Source: Acephala macrosclerotiorum (Eukaryota; Ascomycota; Leotiomycetes; Helotiales; Mollisiaceae). Taken from it: 22,573 nt of DNA. The notes below the pieces were generated by a model, which was given only the letters and a program-made list of their open reading frames with translations, had not been told where the DNA came from and ran no database searches. Shown here piece by piece: positions 8,091-21,114 of this stretch; the stretch's first letter is position 1, and each line of letters opens with the position of its first letter. The DNA is taken from positions 1-22,573 of the forward strand of contig MU119739.1 in NCBI GenBank assembly GCA_014904845.1. The letters are read 5' to 3'. Position numbers and translations under genes: made by a program.

Positions 8091-11000
8091 GTTTTTACTA
8101 TTTAATATTATTAAAACACTTAAATTATTTATAAAACTATTTATAAAATCAATTATTTTTTATTTTTCGAAATAATATTCAAAAAAAAAAATATAAAATT
8201 TATTAATCAATACAACGAATAAAAATTTAAATAAAAAATAATCAATATATTTATTATATTTAATATTAAATATTACAAACAAAATAAATATACGAATTAT
8301 ATTATATAAAAATACTTTAAAAATAATTTTAATAAATAAACGAAAAATACGTTTTTTAAAATAATATTAGTTTTTATTCGAAAATTGCAAAATATATTAT
8401 ATAAACGAGAAATATAATTATTAAAAAACGAGAAAAAAATTGTAAAATTATTCGAAAAAATTATTACAAATTAAAAAAAATTACTATAAATAAATTGAAA
8501 AAAATAATAATAAATTAATTAAAAAATAAAAACAAATTTTATATTTATTTTAAATAGAATTCAATTAATATCAAAAAAAAAAATTTAAAATAATTTATTT
8601 TTACGATTATAATACTTTTAAATTTTAAATATTTTAAATATTTAATTTTACGAAATTTAAAATTTGAATATATAATATTTTAATATATAATTTTCAAATA
8701 TTGAATTTTATTAATTAATATATTAATAAAACAATTTATAAAATTAAAAAAATATAAATTTTAATTAAAACGTTTAATTGAATAATAATTTTTAATATAA
8801 CAATTTTCAATTTTTATAAAATATATTAATAAAATCGTTTATAAATTTAATAAAAATATATATTAATAATAATAAAAAATATAATAAAAAATTATTTAAT
8901 ATTTTTAATATTAAATTATAAATTTTTTACGAATATTATACAAAATATAATTTTTAAAATTAAATTATTAATATTTATAAAAATATTAAAAAATGTAATT
9001 TTATATTTTATAAATTTGTAAATACGTTTAAAAGTTTTTATATTGAATTACGATTCGCGATTAATGTTATAATAAGTTTATAAAAAATATAATAATATAA
9101 TAATAATTTCGATTATAATTTTTAAAAAAATTCAAAAAATTATAATAAAATCGATTAAAATTAAATCGATTAAATATACGAAAAACGTAATAAAAAATAT
9201 AAATATAAATTAATTTTAATTTTTTGATTTTTTCGATTTAATAAAAAAAATAAAAAAATATTTCGAAATAATAATAATTATTACGCGAATTGTAATTATT
9301 AAAAAAAAATTTATTAAAAAAAATATTATATTTATAATAAATCAAATTATTAATTAATAAAATATATAATAAAAAAATAATAATAAGTATATTTTAAATT
9401 TTAATAATACGTTTAATATATTATTAATCGTAATATTATAACGATTTATTATTAAAAAATTTTTATTGAATATAAAAATATAAAAAATTTCTCGAAAAAT
9501 AATAAAATTAAAAGAATCGATTAATTATTAATAAATATAAAAATAAAAAATAAAAATAAAATTTATATTAAATTTAAAGAAATTAATAATATTTAAATAA
9601 TAATTATTTTAAACGATTAATTTATTTATTATATTATTATAAAAAAATATATATATTCAATTTATTATTATAATAATTTGATAAAAATTTAATATTTACG
9701 TTTAAAAATTGTTATTTATTTAAAAAATTTCAAAAAATTATATTAAATAATAAAATTATAAAAATATTAATTATCGATTAATTATAAGCGTTATAAGAAA
9801 TTAATAATAGAATTTAATTAAACGTATAAATTATAATATAAATATTAAATATATTTAATATTTTATTAAATATTATTATTATTATTAAATGTACAATAAA
9901 TTATTTAAAAAATTTAAATTTATTTTATAAAATAATTATAAATTTAATTATTTTATTATTATTAATATTTTATATTTAAATAAAAAATCGATATTACAAA
10001 TAATAAATTTAATAATAATATTTCAAATAATTAAATTTTTGAAAAATATATTTGTAAAACAATATAAAATATTTTTTGAATATATTAAATCGATATATAT
10101 TAAAAATTATTGAATTATTTCGTTTATAATATAAAAAAAAAAATTTCGTTTATAGAGTTTTAATAATATATAAAAACAATAATAATTGAAATTAAAAAAA
10201 TATTATATTTTATTATAATAAATTTATAAAATTATTTAAAATGATTTTATTAACGAATAAATTAATAAAAAATTGATTTTGTAAATAATAATTAAAATAA
10301 TAAACAATTTAATAAAATTAAATAAAATTGTATTAATATTATTAATTTTTAAAATATATTTTAAAATAATCGTTAAAAACGCGTTATTTTTATTAATAAT
10401 TAAAAAAATTAAAAAAATTTATACAATTACTAAAAAAATATAACGTTTATACGTTAAACGTTAAATTACAAATACGTTTATAATAAAAAATAATTCGAAT
10501 ACGAAATTTACTTTAAATTTATTAATTTTTTTAAACGTATATATTTAACGAAAAAAAAAAAATTAAAAAAAATTATACAAATTATTAATAACGAATAAAA
10601 AAATATATACGATTAATATATTTTATAAATTGATTAAATTATATTATACAAAAAAAAAAGATTTATAAAAAAACTATTAATAAAAAAAAATTTTTTTTAT
10701 TTTTTTTTATTTAATAAATTAAATTAAAAAAATTTAAACAATAAATTACTAATAAAATAACGCGATTAAAAACGATTAAAAAATTATATTATAATAAAAA
10801 AATATTCAATAAAAAATTATAATAAAATAAATATTATTAATTTATTAAAAATGAAAATAATAATAAAAATCTCGATAATACGTTTATTATTATTATTAAA
10901 AATAAAAATAAAATATTTATAACGTTTATAATAAATAAATAAAAAATCGATAAAAAGTTTTTATTATAATTACGAAAAAAAATATAATTATTATATTTGA

Positions 11001-12813
11001 AATATTATTTAAAAAATTTCAATAAAAAAAAATCAATAATTTAATTGTAAATTTTTTTTTTCAATTTATTAAATTCGATTTTATTAAATATATTAATATT
11101 CGTATTTTTAATTTGAAATTAATTGATAAAATCAAATATAAAATTATTAATAATTTATACGAAAAATTAAAATTAATAATTTAAAAATATAATAATAAAA
11201 ATTTTTTTTTTTTATATAATTTTTAATTATTCAAAGAATTAATCAATAAATTATTATTGTATTAATATTTTTTTTAATTCAAGTTTTAAATAAAATAAAC
11301 AAAATATAATTTTATAATATTATATAAATATATATATAATTAATAATTAATTTTTAATAATTAATATTCATATATTTATTAAAATAAATTTATTATTTTT
11401 ATTTATTAAATATTATTATAATAATTTTGAAATTATTATATAAAATAATAAAAATAAAAATATACTAATAAATTATATATTATAAATATTACAAAAAAAA
11501 ATTATTAATAATTATATTTATATACGATTTTTGTTTTTTAATTATAATTGAAAAAAAAATATTTAATATTATTAAAATATAAACGAATAATATATTTATA
11601 TCAATAAAAAAAAAATTTAATTTTAAAAAAAATTAATTCAAAGAAATTAAATTCGTAATAAAATTCATAATAATTTTTATATTAAAATTTTTATTAATTT
11701 TTAATAAATATATATTAATTCAATATAAAAAAATAATTTAATTATAATAAAAAAATTAAAATAAAAAACTCAAACTAATAAATCTCAAATTATTAAATAT
11801 ATAAATTAAATATAAAAAATAATATATTTAAAGTATTTATATTATTATAATTTATTAATTCGAAATAATTTTCAATTTATTTATCGTTATTTAATATTAA
11901 AATTCGATCGAAAATAAAATTATTATATTAAATAAAAAATTAAAATAATAAATTAAAAATTTAAATATATTATTATAAATTTATTAATAATAAAACTTTT
12001 TGTTTTTATTAATAAATCGTTTGTAAATAATAAAAATTTTAATTTTTAAATTAAATATAAAATTATTTTTACGAATAAAAAAAAAAAAAAATAAAAAACT
12101 GGAAATTTAAATTTTTTTTAATTTATTATAATTTTATTAAAAACAAACGCATTATTAAAAGCGTATTAATTTTAGAGATATATAAAATAGTAAAAAAATT
12201 AATATAATAATAATAATTGAATTTATTATAAATATAATTATAAAATAATACGATTTTTTTAATATTTTAATAATTATATATATTTATTTGTATTTAATTT
12301 ACGAGTATTTGATCAAATTTAAAACGATTGAAAAAAAACGTTTAATAATTAATATTATAATTTTACGATAATTATACAAACGAAAAAAATTATAAAAAAT
12401 CAAATAAATTAATAATTGAAATAATTCGATAAATATTATAATAAAATTTTAAAAAAGTTTTTAAATATTAATTATTTCAAAGTACGAATAAAAAAATATA
12501 TTAAAAAAAAAACAATAAAAAATAAATAAATAAAAAAAATAAATAAAAAAATATTTATTTTAATATTATTATTATTTAAAATTTGAAATTAAAAATAAAA
12601 AAAAATTTGAAATTTGAAATTTATAAATTTCAATAAACTTTAAAAATAATATTAATAAATTAATATTATTCTCGATATTTAATTACATGATTTTTATTTT
12701 TTTATTGTTTTTATTTGTATTAAAATCAGCGAGTTTTATATATTTATAATATATAAAAAAAAAAAACCAATTTTATTCGTTTAAATTATTAAAAAGAATA
12801 ATATTTTTTTTAT

Positions 12814-12824
12814 AAAAAAAAAAA
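12814..12824 (+). promoter_or_regulatory. Probable polypurine tract
   Basis: Eleven consecutive A residues lie six bases upstream of the 3' LTR. LTR elements prime plus-strand DNA synthesis from a purine run at this position. RIP would turn any G in such a run to A, so a pure A tract is the expected remnant. A runs are common in this window, so the call depends on position. Confidence 0.5.
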
Positions 12825-12830
12825 TACTAA

Positions 12831-13054
12831 TATTAAAACAAATATTATATAATATTTACGTGTAATTCGAAATCGTATATAATTAGTATTATTTTATTTT
12901 TATTTTCGAAATAAAGTTTTTATATTTCGAATTTTACTTTTTAAATAATTTTAATTAATTATAAATTAATACGTATATTAAAATCCAAAGAAAGATTTTA
13001 TATACGTTTAAATTATATTATTAGTAATATAATATTTTTGATATAATATTAACA
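12831..13054 (+). repeat. 3' LTR (224 bp)
   Basis: Matches 7248-7470 with one indel and scattered, mostly transition, differences. It starts TATTAAAACA and ends TTAACA, so it keeps the terminal CA lost from the 5' copy. The 8-bp inverted repeat seen in the 5' LTR is degraded here (ACGTGTAA...TCGTATAT). The two LTRs would have been identical at insertion. Confidence 0.88.
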
Positions 13055-13059
13055 AAAAT
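13055..13059. repeat. Target-site duplication, right (AAAAT)
   Basis: Identical to 7243-7247 and directly adjacent to the CA end of the 3' LTR, completing the signature of integration. Confidence 0.75.
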
Positions 13060-13210
13060 AAAAAATAAATATTTATTAAAATTACGTAAAATATAATACG
13101 TTTAATTAATAAATTTAAAAAATAAAATTTAATTAATCTCGAATTTAATTATTATTTTTTTAATTTTAAATTCGTTTAATTTAATATTTCGAATTCGTTA
13201 AAAAATTAAA

Positions 13211-13925
13211 TATTAGTTTTTATTAATAATAAATTATTAAATTATATTAATATCGATTATAATGTTTAAAAAAATATTTAATATATAATAATTTAATAAA
13301 TATATTTTTTTATTAATAAATATTAAAAATAATTTCAATTATATTATAATATTTAATATCGTATAATAAATTGATTAATAATTAAATAATTTAATAATTT
13401 TAAATTTATTTATTATATCGTGAAATATTATAAAATAATTAATCGATTATATAATATCGTTTTTAAATAAATTTTTTTTTTTAATAATTTTAATAAAAAA
13501 TTGTTTATATTTTTTAATAATATTAAAATTTAATTTTTCGAATTTAATTATAAATTGAATTATTTTGTTTTTATTAAACGATTTCGATTTTTTAAAATCG
13601 TCGTATACTTTTTTTTCTTTTTTAATATATAACGAGTATTTTAATAATTTAAATTTTCGTAAACGAAATATTTTTTTTCGTTTTAATATATTATTAATTT
13701 TTTATAATTAATTTAATTATTATATTAAATATTTTTATCGAAATATTTACGATTTACAAAATATAATTTATTTATATTTTAATAAAATTTTCTTTTTTCA
13801 ATTATAAAATTTTTAAAAATTATTTTTATTTTTATTTAAAATAAAATCGTATTATTAACGTTTTTATATACAATTTAAAAACTCGATAAAAATCGAAAAA
13901 ACGTTTAATAATATTTTAATATTAT
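13211..13925 (-). mobile_element. Repeat unit Z, left copy, proximal part
   Basis: The reverse complement aligns almost without gaps to about 15640-16330, with a constant coordinate sum of 29545-29551. This shows that the left Z copy resumes after the compound insertion. Typical differences are paired CG/TA swaps: TA at 13392-13393 against CG at 16152-16153, TA at 13330-13331 against CG at 16214-16215, and TA at 13303-13304 against CG at 16241-16242. No coding sequence survives. It ends at about 13925, where Y begins. Confidence 0.78.
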
Positions 13926-15645
13926 TAATTTAATTAAATATTCGTTTAAATAATCGATTAAATAATTTAAATTATAATTTTTATTATTTTAATATTTATT
14001 TTTTAATTTTATATTTATTTTATTTAATTATATAAATAAATAAATATTCTTTTTTAAAAAAAAGTAAATAAAATTAAATTATTAATATTAATATTAATTA
14101 ATAATTAAATTTATTTAATTATAAAATAATAAAATTATTTATGAAAAAATAATAATTAAATAAAATTAATCGAATAAAAAAATTTAAATTATATACAATT
14201 TATTAATTTAATTAAATATAAAAAAAAAAATTTTTATATTAAAAAAAATTATTAAATTTTTAAAAAATATTATAATTTTACGTTCGTTTTATTTTTTTCG
14301 ATTGAAAATTAATTAATTTTTTATTTTACATTTTATTACGTATTAATAATAAATATTTTATTATAATTTATTAAATAATTTTAAAATAATTTTTCTAAAC
14401 TCGATATAAAAACTCGTTGAATTATTATATTTATCGAATATAATATAATTCGATAAAACGTTTTTTAAAAATATAATTATATTTTTTCAAAATACGATTT
14501 TAATTAAAAAACTTTTTTTATTAATTTTTTTATTTTTTAATTCAATATAATATATATTAAAATAAATATGAAATTTTAAAATTAAAAATAATCGAAATTA
14601 TAAATTATAAATAAAATACAAAAAAATATTTTTAAAATAAATAAAAAAAATATTTAAAAAAAAATTAAATAAAAATACAAAAAATAAATTATAAAATTTT
14701 TTACAAATAAATAAAATATAAATATTAAAAAAACAATTTATAAAATTTTTAAAAATATTAATAAATATTATAAATAAAAAAAAAATTAAAATAATCGTAT
14801 AAAAAAATTATTAAAATAAATTTAATAAAAAATTTTAATTTATAAAAAAATATAATCGATTTAAAAATAAAATAAATTTGAATATTAATATTTTTTATTA
14901 TTTTTATTGAAAAAATTAAAAAAATAATATTAATACTTTTAAATTTTTTTTTTTAATTATTAAAACTTATTATAAAATTTCTTATAAAATAAATAATATT
15001 ATTCGAACGTATAATACTTTAAAAACAATTTTAAAAACGTAATAAAATATTATTATTAAATTTATTATTAAAAAATAAAAACTCGAAATAAAATTTATCG
15101 TTTTTATTATTATTAAAAATTAAAAAACTATCAAAAATTTTTAATTGATTAATATATAATTTCGATCGTAAAAATCAAATAATATTTAATTTTAATAAAA
15201 AATTAATTATTTTTATAAAAATTTATAATAATAAATTTAAATATTATAAAAAAAAATTTATTAAATATATTTATACGAATATTTAAAAATTTATATTCGA
15301 AAATAAATATTAAACTCGAAAATTATTATAATACGTTTTGAATTATATTTATTAATAAAATTAATAAAATTTATTATTAAAAGTTTATTAAAAAAAACTT
15401 TTTTTTCGATATAATAATTAAAATTATAAAATTAAAATTCGAAATCGAAAAATATTAAAATCGAATATTTAATTAATAGAATATTATTATATTTATTACA
15501 ATTTAAATATAAAATTTAAATAAAATAATTATTAAATACTTTGAAATATTATATTAAAAATTAATTTACATTTGAATATATAAATAAAAATTATTATACG
15601 AAATAAATTTCATTATATTTATTAAAATATATTGAAATACTATTA
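13925..15645 (-). mobile_element. Repeat unit Y, inverted left copy
   Basis: The reverse complement aligns from end to end with 19545-21345. Anchors are the CG at 15099-15100 against 20095-20096 and at 14459-14460 against 20769-20770. The plus strand of most of this copy is A-rich, so its ancestral purine-rich strand is plus, the same as the adjoining right Z. It lacks about 54 bp of the terminal part found in the other two copies, and it has one instead of four copies of an 18-bp tandem. No domain was recognised. The unit could be the 5' part of one element with Z (13925-19545 reads as one A-rich block) or a long terminal inverted repeat. Confidence 0.72.
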
Positions 15646-18600
15646 AACGTTTTTTTAATTTTTATTGAATTTTTAAATTATATATAAAAACGTTTATAAT
15701 ATAATTTTATTTTAAACGAAAATAAAATAAAATTTTAAAATTTTTATAATTGAAAAAAAAAATTTATTGAAATACGAATAAATTATATTTCGTAGATTAT
15801 AAATATTTTAATAAAAATATTTAATATAATAATTAAATTGATTATAAAAAATCGATAATATATTAAAACAAAAAAAAATATTTCGTTTATAAAAATTCGA
15901 ATTATTAAAATATTTATTATATATTAAAAAAAAAATTATATATAACGATTTTAAAAAATTGAAATCGTTTAATAAAAACCAAAAAATTTAATTTCTAATT
16001 AAATTCGAAAAATTAAATTTTAATATTATTAAAAAATACGAATAATTTCTCGTTAAAATTATTAAAAAAAAAATTTATTTACAAATAATATTATTCGATT
16101 AATTTTTTATTTTATAATATTTTATAACATAATTAATAAATTTAAAATTATCGAATTATTTAATTATTAATTAATTTATTATACAATATTAAATATTATA
16201 ATATAATTAAAATCGTTTTTAATATTTATTAATAAAAAAACGTATTTAATAAATTACTATATATTAAATATTTTTTTAAATATTATAATCGATATTAATA
16301 TCGTTTAATAATTTATTATTAATAAAAATTAATAATTTCAATAATATATTTATTTAAAATAAACGATATACGTTTATTATTAAAATATTAAAATATTTTT
16401 AAATATTATTTAATTTATTTAAAAATTTAATTTATAATAATTATAAAATTTTTATAATAAAAATCGATTTTATTATATATTATTTAATTGAAATAAAATT
16501 TAAACGATTATATAAACGTTTCAAATATTTATTAATCGTTAAATTCGCGCGAAGATTAAAATAATAAAATTTGATTAATAATATTACATAAATAATAAAA
16601 CCTTATTAATAATATTAAATAAATAATAATTATTTTAATTGTTTTAAATTTATATTATATAATAATTATAATTTTATTTATTTTATTTATTTAAACGTAT
16701 TATAGATTAATAAAAAATTAATATTTCAAATTATAAACGAAATTATAATATTTTAAATTATAAGATTTTTTATAAATATATTAATAAAAAAAATATAAAA
16801 CGAGTTTTAAACGTATTAAATCAATGTTTATTTTAAATTATTAATATTTGTTATTTATAATTTTAAAACGAATTTTAATTTTAAAAAACTTTATAATAAT
16901 ATTTAAAAATATAAATATTGATTTGAAAATTATATTAATAAAAACTTATAATTCGATTAATTTAATAAAAAAATATTATATTGTATTAAAACGTACGTAT
17001 AATATATTATTTTAAAAAAATTTCAATTTATAAAAAAAAACGATTTCAAATAATAATTAAAATAATTAATAATATAATAAAACCGAATAATATTATTTTT
17101 ATATTTTTTATTTTTAATATTTATTTTCGAATATTATAATAAAACGCATTTATAATATTAATTATTATTAAAATTAAAACGATAAAAAATATAATAATCA
17201 CAATTCAAAAATATTATATTATTTATTAAATTAATAATATTTTACAAATAAAAAATAATTTATAAAATTATTATTTAATTAATTTATTTTTAAATTCAAA
17301 TATATTTATTTAAAAAAAAATCGTATATATTTTTAATAATAAATAAAAAAAATATATTAATTATAATTATTAAATAAATTAAAAAAATTTTATTACAATT
17401 TCAAATAATTTAAAAAATAATTAAAGAATTATTTATTAAAAAAAAACTTATTAAAAAATTTAAATTTAAAATTAAATTTTTTTAAAAAAAATTTAAAAAT
17501 AAAAAAATATATATTCAATTTATTTTACTCGATTAAAATTTTTTATATATTTTAAAAAAAAATATATATTTATTTCGAATTATAATAAAATTTTTTTTAT
17601 ATTTTTAGTTTTAATAAATATATTTATATAATAATTTATATAAATATAAAAAATTTTAAAATTTATTTAATCGAAAAAAAAACTACAAATAAATAATTAT
17701 TTATAAATTTTTATATAAAAAGAAATTATTATTATTTTAAATAATTCGTTTATAATATTTTATAAAAAAAATTAATAAATTGATTACAAAAAAAGTTTAT
17801 AAATTAATTTTTAATAATTTAAAAAAAATCGATAATTAATAAATTTTTAATTTAAAATTAATAAACGAGATTAAAAATATAAAAATAATAATTTTATACG
17901 AAAAATTTCATTTTATAATTTAAATATTTAACGATAAAAATAAAAAAATAATATTAATTTAATTTTCGATTATTTAATACATTAATTAAGAAATTATTAT
18001 TATTTTAATTTCGTTTTTTAAATTTAAAAATATTAATTTTTATTTAAAAAATATTATTTAAATATACATATAATTAATAATTTTATTAAAACGTATAACT
18101 TTTATTAAACTTTTATTAAACGTCGTTTTTAAAATGATTAAATTTTATTATAAAATTTTGAAAACGAGAATATATTAATATAAAACGTATAATATTTATT
18201 ATAAAAATAAAATTTTAATAAAATTTTCAATTTTCGATTTTTATTTATTTATTATAAAAAGTAATTATATTTTATTCGAAATAATCGATATATAAATCGA
18301 CGATATACTTATTTTAAAAAATTAAATTTTTATAAAATTAAAAAATTTTAAATTATAAAAAATCAAATTATTAATTAAATTTATAAAAATTTTTATATTG
18401 AATATTTTATTAGTATTTAATAAATATAAATTAATAATAAATAAAACTAAAAAAAAAATTATATTTTCGTAAAAAAAATAAAATAAACGTTTAAATTTAA
18501 TTAATTTGAAATTAAATTTTTATAAATAAATATATTTCGAATAACGTACTCGAAAAATATATATTAATTTTATTTATTAATCGAAAATTGTATACGATAT

Positions 18601-19510
18601 ATCGATGATAATTCAATATTAAAATCTTAAAAAAAAATCAAATTATAATATTAATTAAACGATTATAATAACAAATAAATAATTTCAATCGTAAATTTTA
18701 ATTTTTTTATTTAAATTTATATTCAATAAAAATTTTCGTTTTTATAATCGATTTTTTTATTATAAATAAAAAATTTAATTCGTAAATCGAATATATCGTC
18801 GTTTTTAATAATAAAATTTATAATAATAAACAATTCGATTTATAAGATAATTTATTTTATTAAAGTTTAATAAAATACAAAAAAATTAATCGTATTATTT
18901 TAATTTTTAAATTATACGTAATAATAATAAAAATCGATATAAAAATTTCAATTTTTATTATTTTTAATTTTATTATAAAACAATTAAAATTAAATTCAAT
19001 TTTTATAATTAATTATATTGATTTTTTCTTTTTTTATAAATATATAATCAAATTTAATATTATTAAAAAAAACGTTTTATAATTAATATTATAATTATTA
19101 AACAATCGTATAAACGTAAATTTTTTTTACAAATTTAATAAATTATTTGAATTATTTATTAATATTAAAATACAAAAATAAATATAACGTTTTAAAATTT
19201 AAAAATTAATTAAAAAAAACGAAAATAATAAAAAAAATAATTATTAAAAAAAATTTATTTTAAAAAAATATATATATAATCGTTATTTTAATATTTTTAA
19301 TATTTTCAAAAATAGAATATTTAATTAATTTGAAAATTATAAATATCGAATTTAAATTTTTTTTTTTTTAAATTTAATTTGATTAATTAAATATTATAAT
19401 ACGTAATAATAATTGATTTACAATTTAAAAAAAAAAATTTATTCGATAATAAAATAATATGTTTATAATTATAATAATATTCTTTTTATTTTTAATTTAC
19501 AAATAAAAGA
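15645..19510 (+). mobile_element. Repeat unit Z, right copy (least interrupted)
   Basis: This 3.87-kb copy is free of the 3.6-kb and 6-kb insertions in the left copy and is the best reference for the unit. The plus strand is A-rich, implying a plus sense strand. All frames are closed and no transposase, RT or integrase motif could be read, so its class is unknown. Z may be the body of a DNA element bounded by inverted Y sequence, or part of a retroelement. The last bases, near 19513-19552, carry a near-palindromic block, ATTAAATTAAAATTTTAATA, that is also in the 383-600 fragment. Confidence 0.72.
18381..18517. repeat. Small insertion in right Z (about 130 bp) with 8-bp flanking repeats
   Basis: The left Z copy reads straight across from AATTAAAT to TTTTATAAATAAATATAT. 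The right copy has 129 extra bp (18381-18509) bounded by AATTAAAT at 18373-18380 and 18510-18517. An 8-bp duplication would suit a hAT-like MITE, but no terminal inverted repeat is evident. The flanking words are low complexity, and a deletion in the left copy between direct repeats would look the same. Confidence 0.5.
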
Positions 19511-20353
19511 AATTATTAATATTAAATTAAAATTTTAATATTTTGTAATTTATTCTCGAATATATTAATAAATACGTTTTAATAAATATAATAAAATTTA
19601 TTTCGTATAATAATTTTTATTTATATATTTAAACGTAAATTAAATTGTTTTTAAATCAATTTTTAATATAATATTTCAAAGTATTTAATAATTATTTTAT
19701 TTAAATTTTATATTTAAATTATAATAAATATAATAATATTTTATTAATTAAATATTCGATTTTAATATTTTTTAATTTTAAAATTCAATTTTATAATTTT
19801 AATTATTTTATCGAAAAAAAATTTTTTTATTAATTTTATTAATAAATATAATTAAAAACGTATTATAATAATTTTCGAATTTAATATTTATTTTCGAATA
19901 TAAATCTTTAAATATTCGTATAAATATATTTAATAAATTTTTTTTTTATAATATTTAAATTTATTATTATAAATTTTTATAAAAATAATTAATTTTTTAT
20001 TAAAATTAAATATTATTTGATTTTTACGATTAAAATTATATATTAATCGATTAAAATTTATTAATAATTTTTTAATTTTTAATAATAATAAAAGCGATAA
20101 ATTTTATTTTGAGTTTTTACTTTTTAATAATAAATTTAATAATAATATTTTATTACGTTTTTAAAATTATATTTAAAGTATTATATATTCGAATAATATT
20201 GTTTATTTTATAAAATTTTTTATAACAAATTTTAATAATTGAAAAAAAAAAAAATTAAAAAATATTAAAAAATTTTTTTTAATTTTTTTAATAAAAATAA
20301 TAAAAAACTTTAATTTTTAAATTTATTTTATTTTTAAATCGATTATATTTCTT

Positions 20354-20425
20354 TATAAATTAAATTTTTTTTATAAATTAAAAATTTTTTATAAATTAAA
20401 TTTTTTTTATAAATTAAAATTTTTT
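20354..20425. repeat. 18-bp tandem array, four units
   Basis: TATAAATTAAA starts at 20354, 20372, 20390 and 20408, an exact 18-bp period with T-rich spacers. The inverted Y copy has a single unit at about 14827-14850, so the array expanded after the two copies separated, or contracted in the other. Confidence 0.75.
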
Positions 20426-21114
20426 ATTAAATTTATTTCAATAATTTCTTTATACGATTATTTTAATTATTTTTTTTTATTTGTAATATTTATTAATATT
20501 TTCAAGATTTTAATAAATTGTTTTTTTAATATTTATATTTTGTTTATTTATAAAACTTTTTATAATTTTTTTTTTATATTTTTATTTTTATTTTAAAAAT
20601 ATTTTATTTTATTTTATTTATAATTTATAGTTTTAATTATTTTTAATTTTAAAATTTTATATTTATTTTAAAATATATTATATTGAATTAAAAAATAAAA
20701 AAATTAATAAAAATATTTTTTTTAATTAAAATTATATTTTAAAAAAATATAATTATATTTTTAAAAAACGTTTTATTAAATTGTATTATATTTAACAAAT
20801 ATAATAATTCAATGAATTTTTATATTAAATTTATAAAAATTAGTTTAAAATTGTTTAATAAATTATAATAAAATATAAAATAAAAAATTAATTAATTTTA
20901 AATCGAAAAAAATAAAACAAATATAAAATTATAATATTTTTTAAAAGTTTAATAATTTTTTTTAATATAAATAAAAAAAAAATTTATATTTAATTAAATT
21001 AATAAATTACATATAATTTAAAATTTTTTATTTAATCGATTTTATTTAATTATTATTTTTTCGTAAATAATTTTATTATTTTATAATTAAACGAATTTAA
21101 TTATTAATTAATAT

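Larger units (their letters stand above)
7471..12830 (+). pseudogene. Decayed interior of the LTR retrotransposon
   Basis: This 5.36-kb stretch should once have encoded gag and pol. It contains no frame longer than about 75 codons. The longest, about 7910-8134, needs a TTG start and is built of two short 12-bp tandem arrays, so I do not call it a gene. The plus strand is A-rich throughout, unlike the T-rich Z sequence on both sides. No tRNA, rRNA or unrelated gene is nested here as far as I can see. Confidence 0.6.
7248..13054 (+). mobile_element. Complete, RIP-dead LTR retrotransposon (5.8 kb)
   Basis: Two direct repeats of 223 and 224 bp bound a 5360-bp interior, flanked by the 5-bp duplication AAAAT. 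Plus orientation is suggested by the A11 tract at 12814-12824 next to the right LTR (polypurine tract position) and by the A-rich, hence ancestrally purine-rich, plus strand of the interior. The interior is saturated with stops and I could not read gag, protease, integrase or RT motifs, so copia versus gypsy is undecided. The 5.8-kb length suits either. The element interrupts the left Z copy and is therefore younger than Z, yet it is as thoroughly mutated as its host. Confidence 0.88.
7209..13210. mobile_element. Compound insertion in left Z (small element plus nested LTR retrotransposon)
   Basis: The right Z copy passes from the equivalent of 7208 straight to that of 13211. The left copy has 39 bp (7209-7247), the LTR retrotransposon with its target duplication, and about 151 bp (13060-13210) between them. 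TATTA occurs at 7204-7208 and again at 13211-13215, flanking the insert, and could be its target-site duplication. The simplest reading is a roughly 190-bp element inserted in Z first, then the LTR element inserted in it. A 190-bp deletion in the right copy is an alternative. Confidence 0.5.

Noticed and set aside
7910..8134. A 74-codon open frame in the LTR element interior
   Set aside because: It needs a TTG start, is made of 12-bp tandem arrays and poly-T giving Phe, Ile and Val runs, and resembles no known protein. Kept only as a repeat observation.
13925..15645. Y as LTR pair of a retrotransposon containing right Z
   Set aside because: The two full Y copies are in inverted, not direct, orientation, so they cannot be LTRs of one element.
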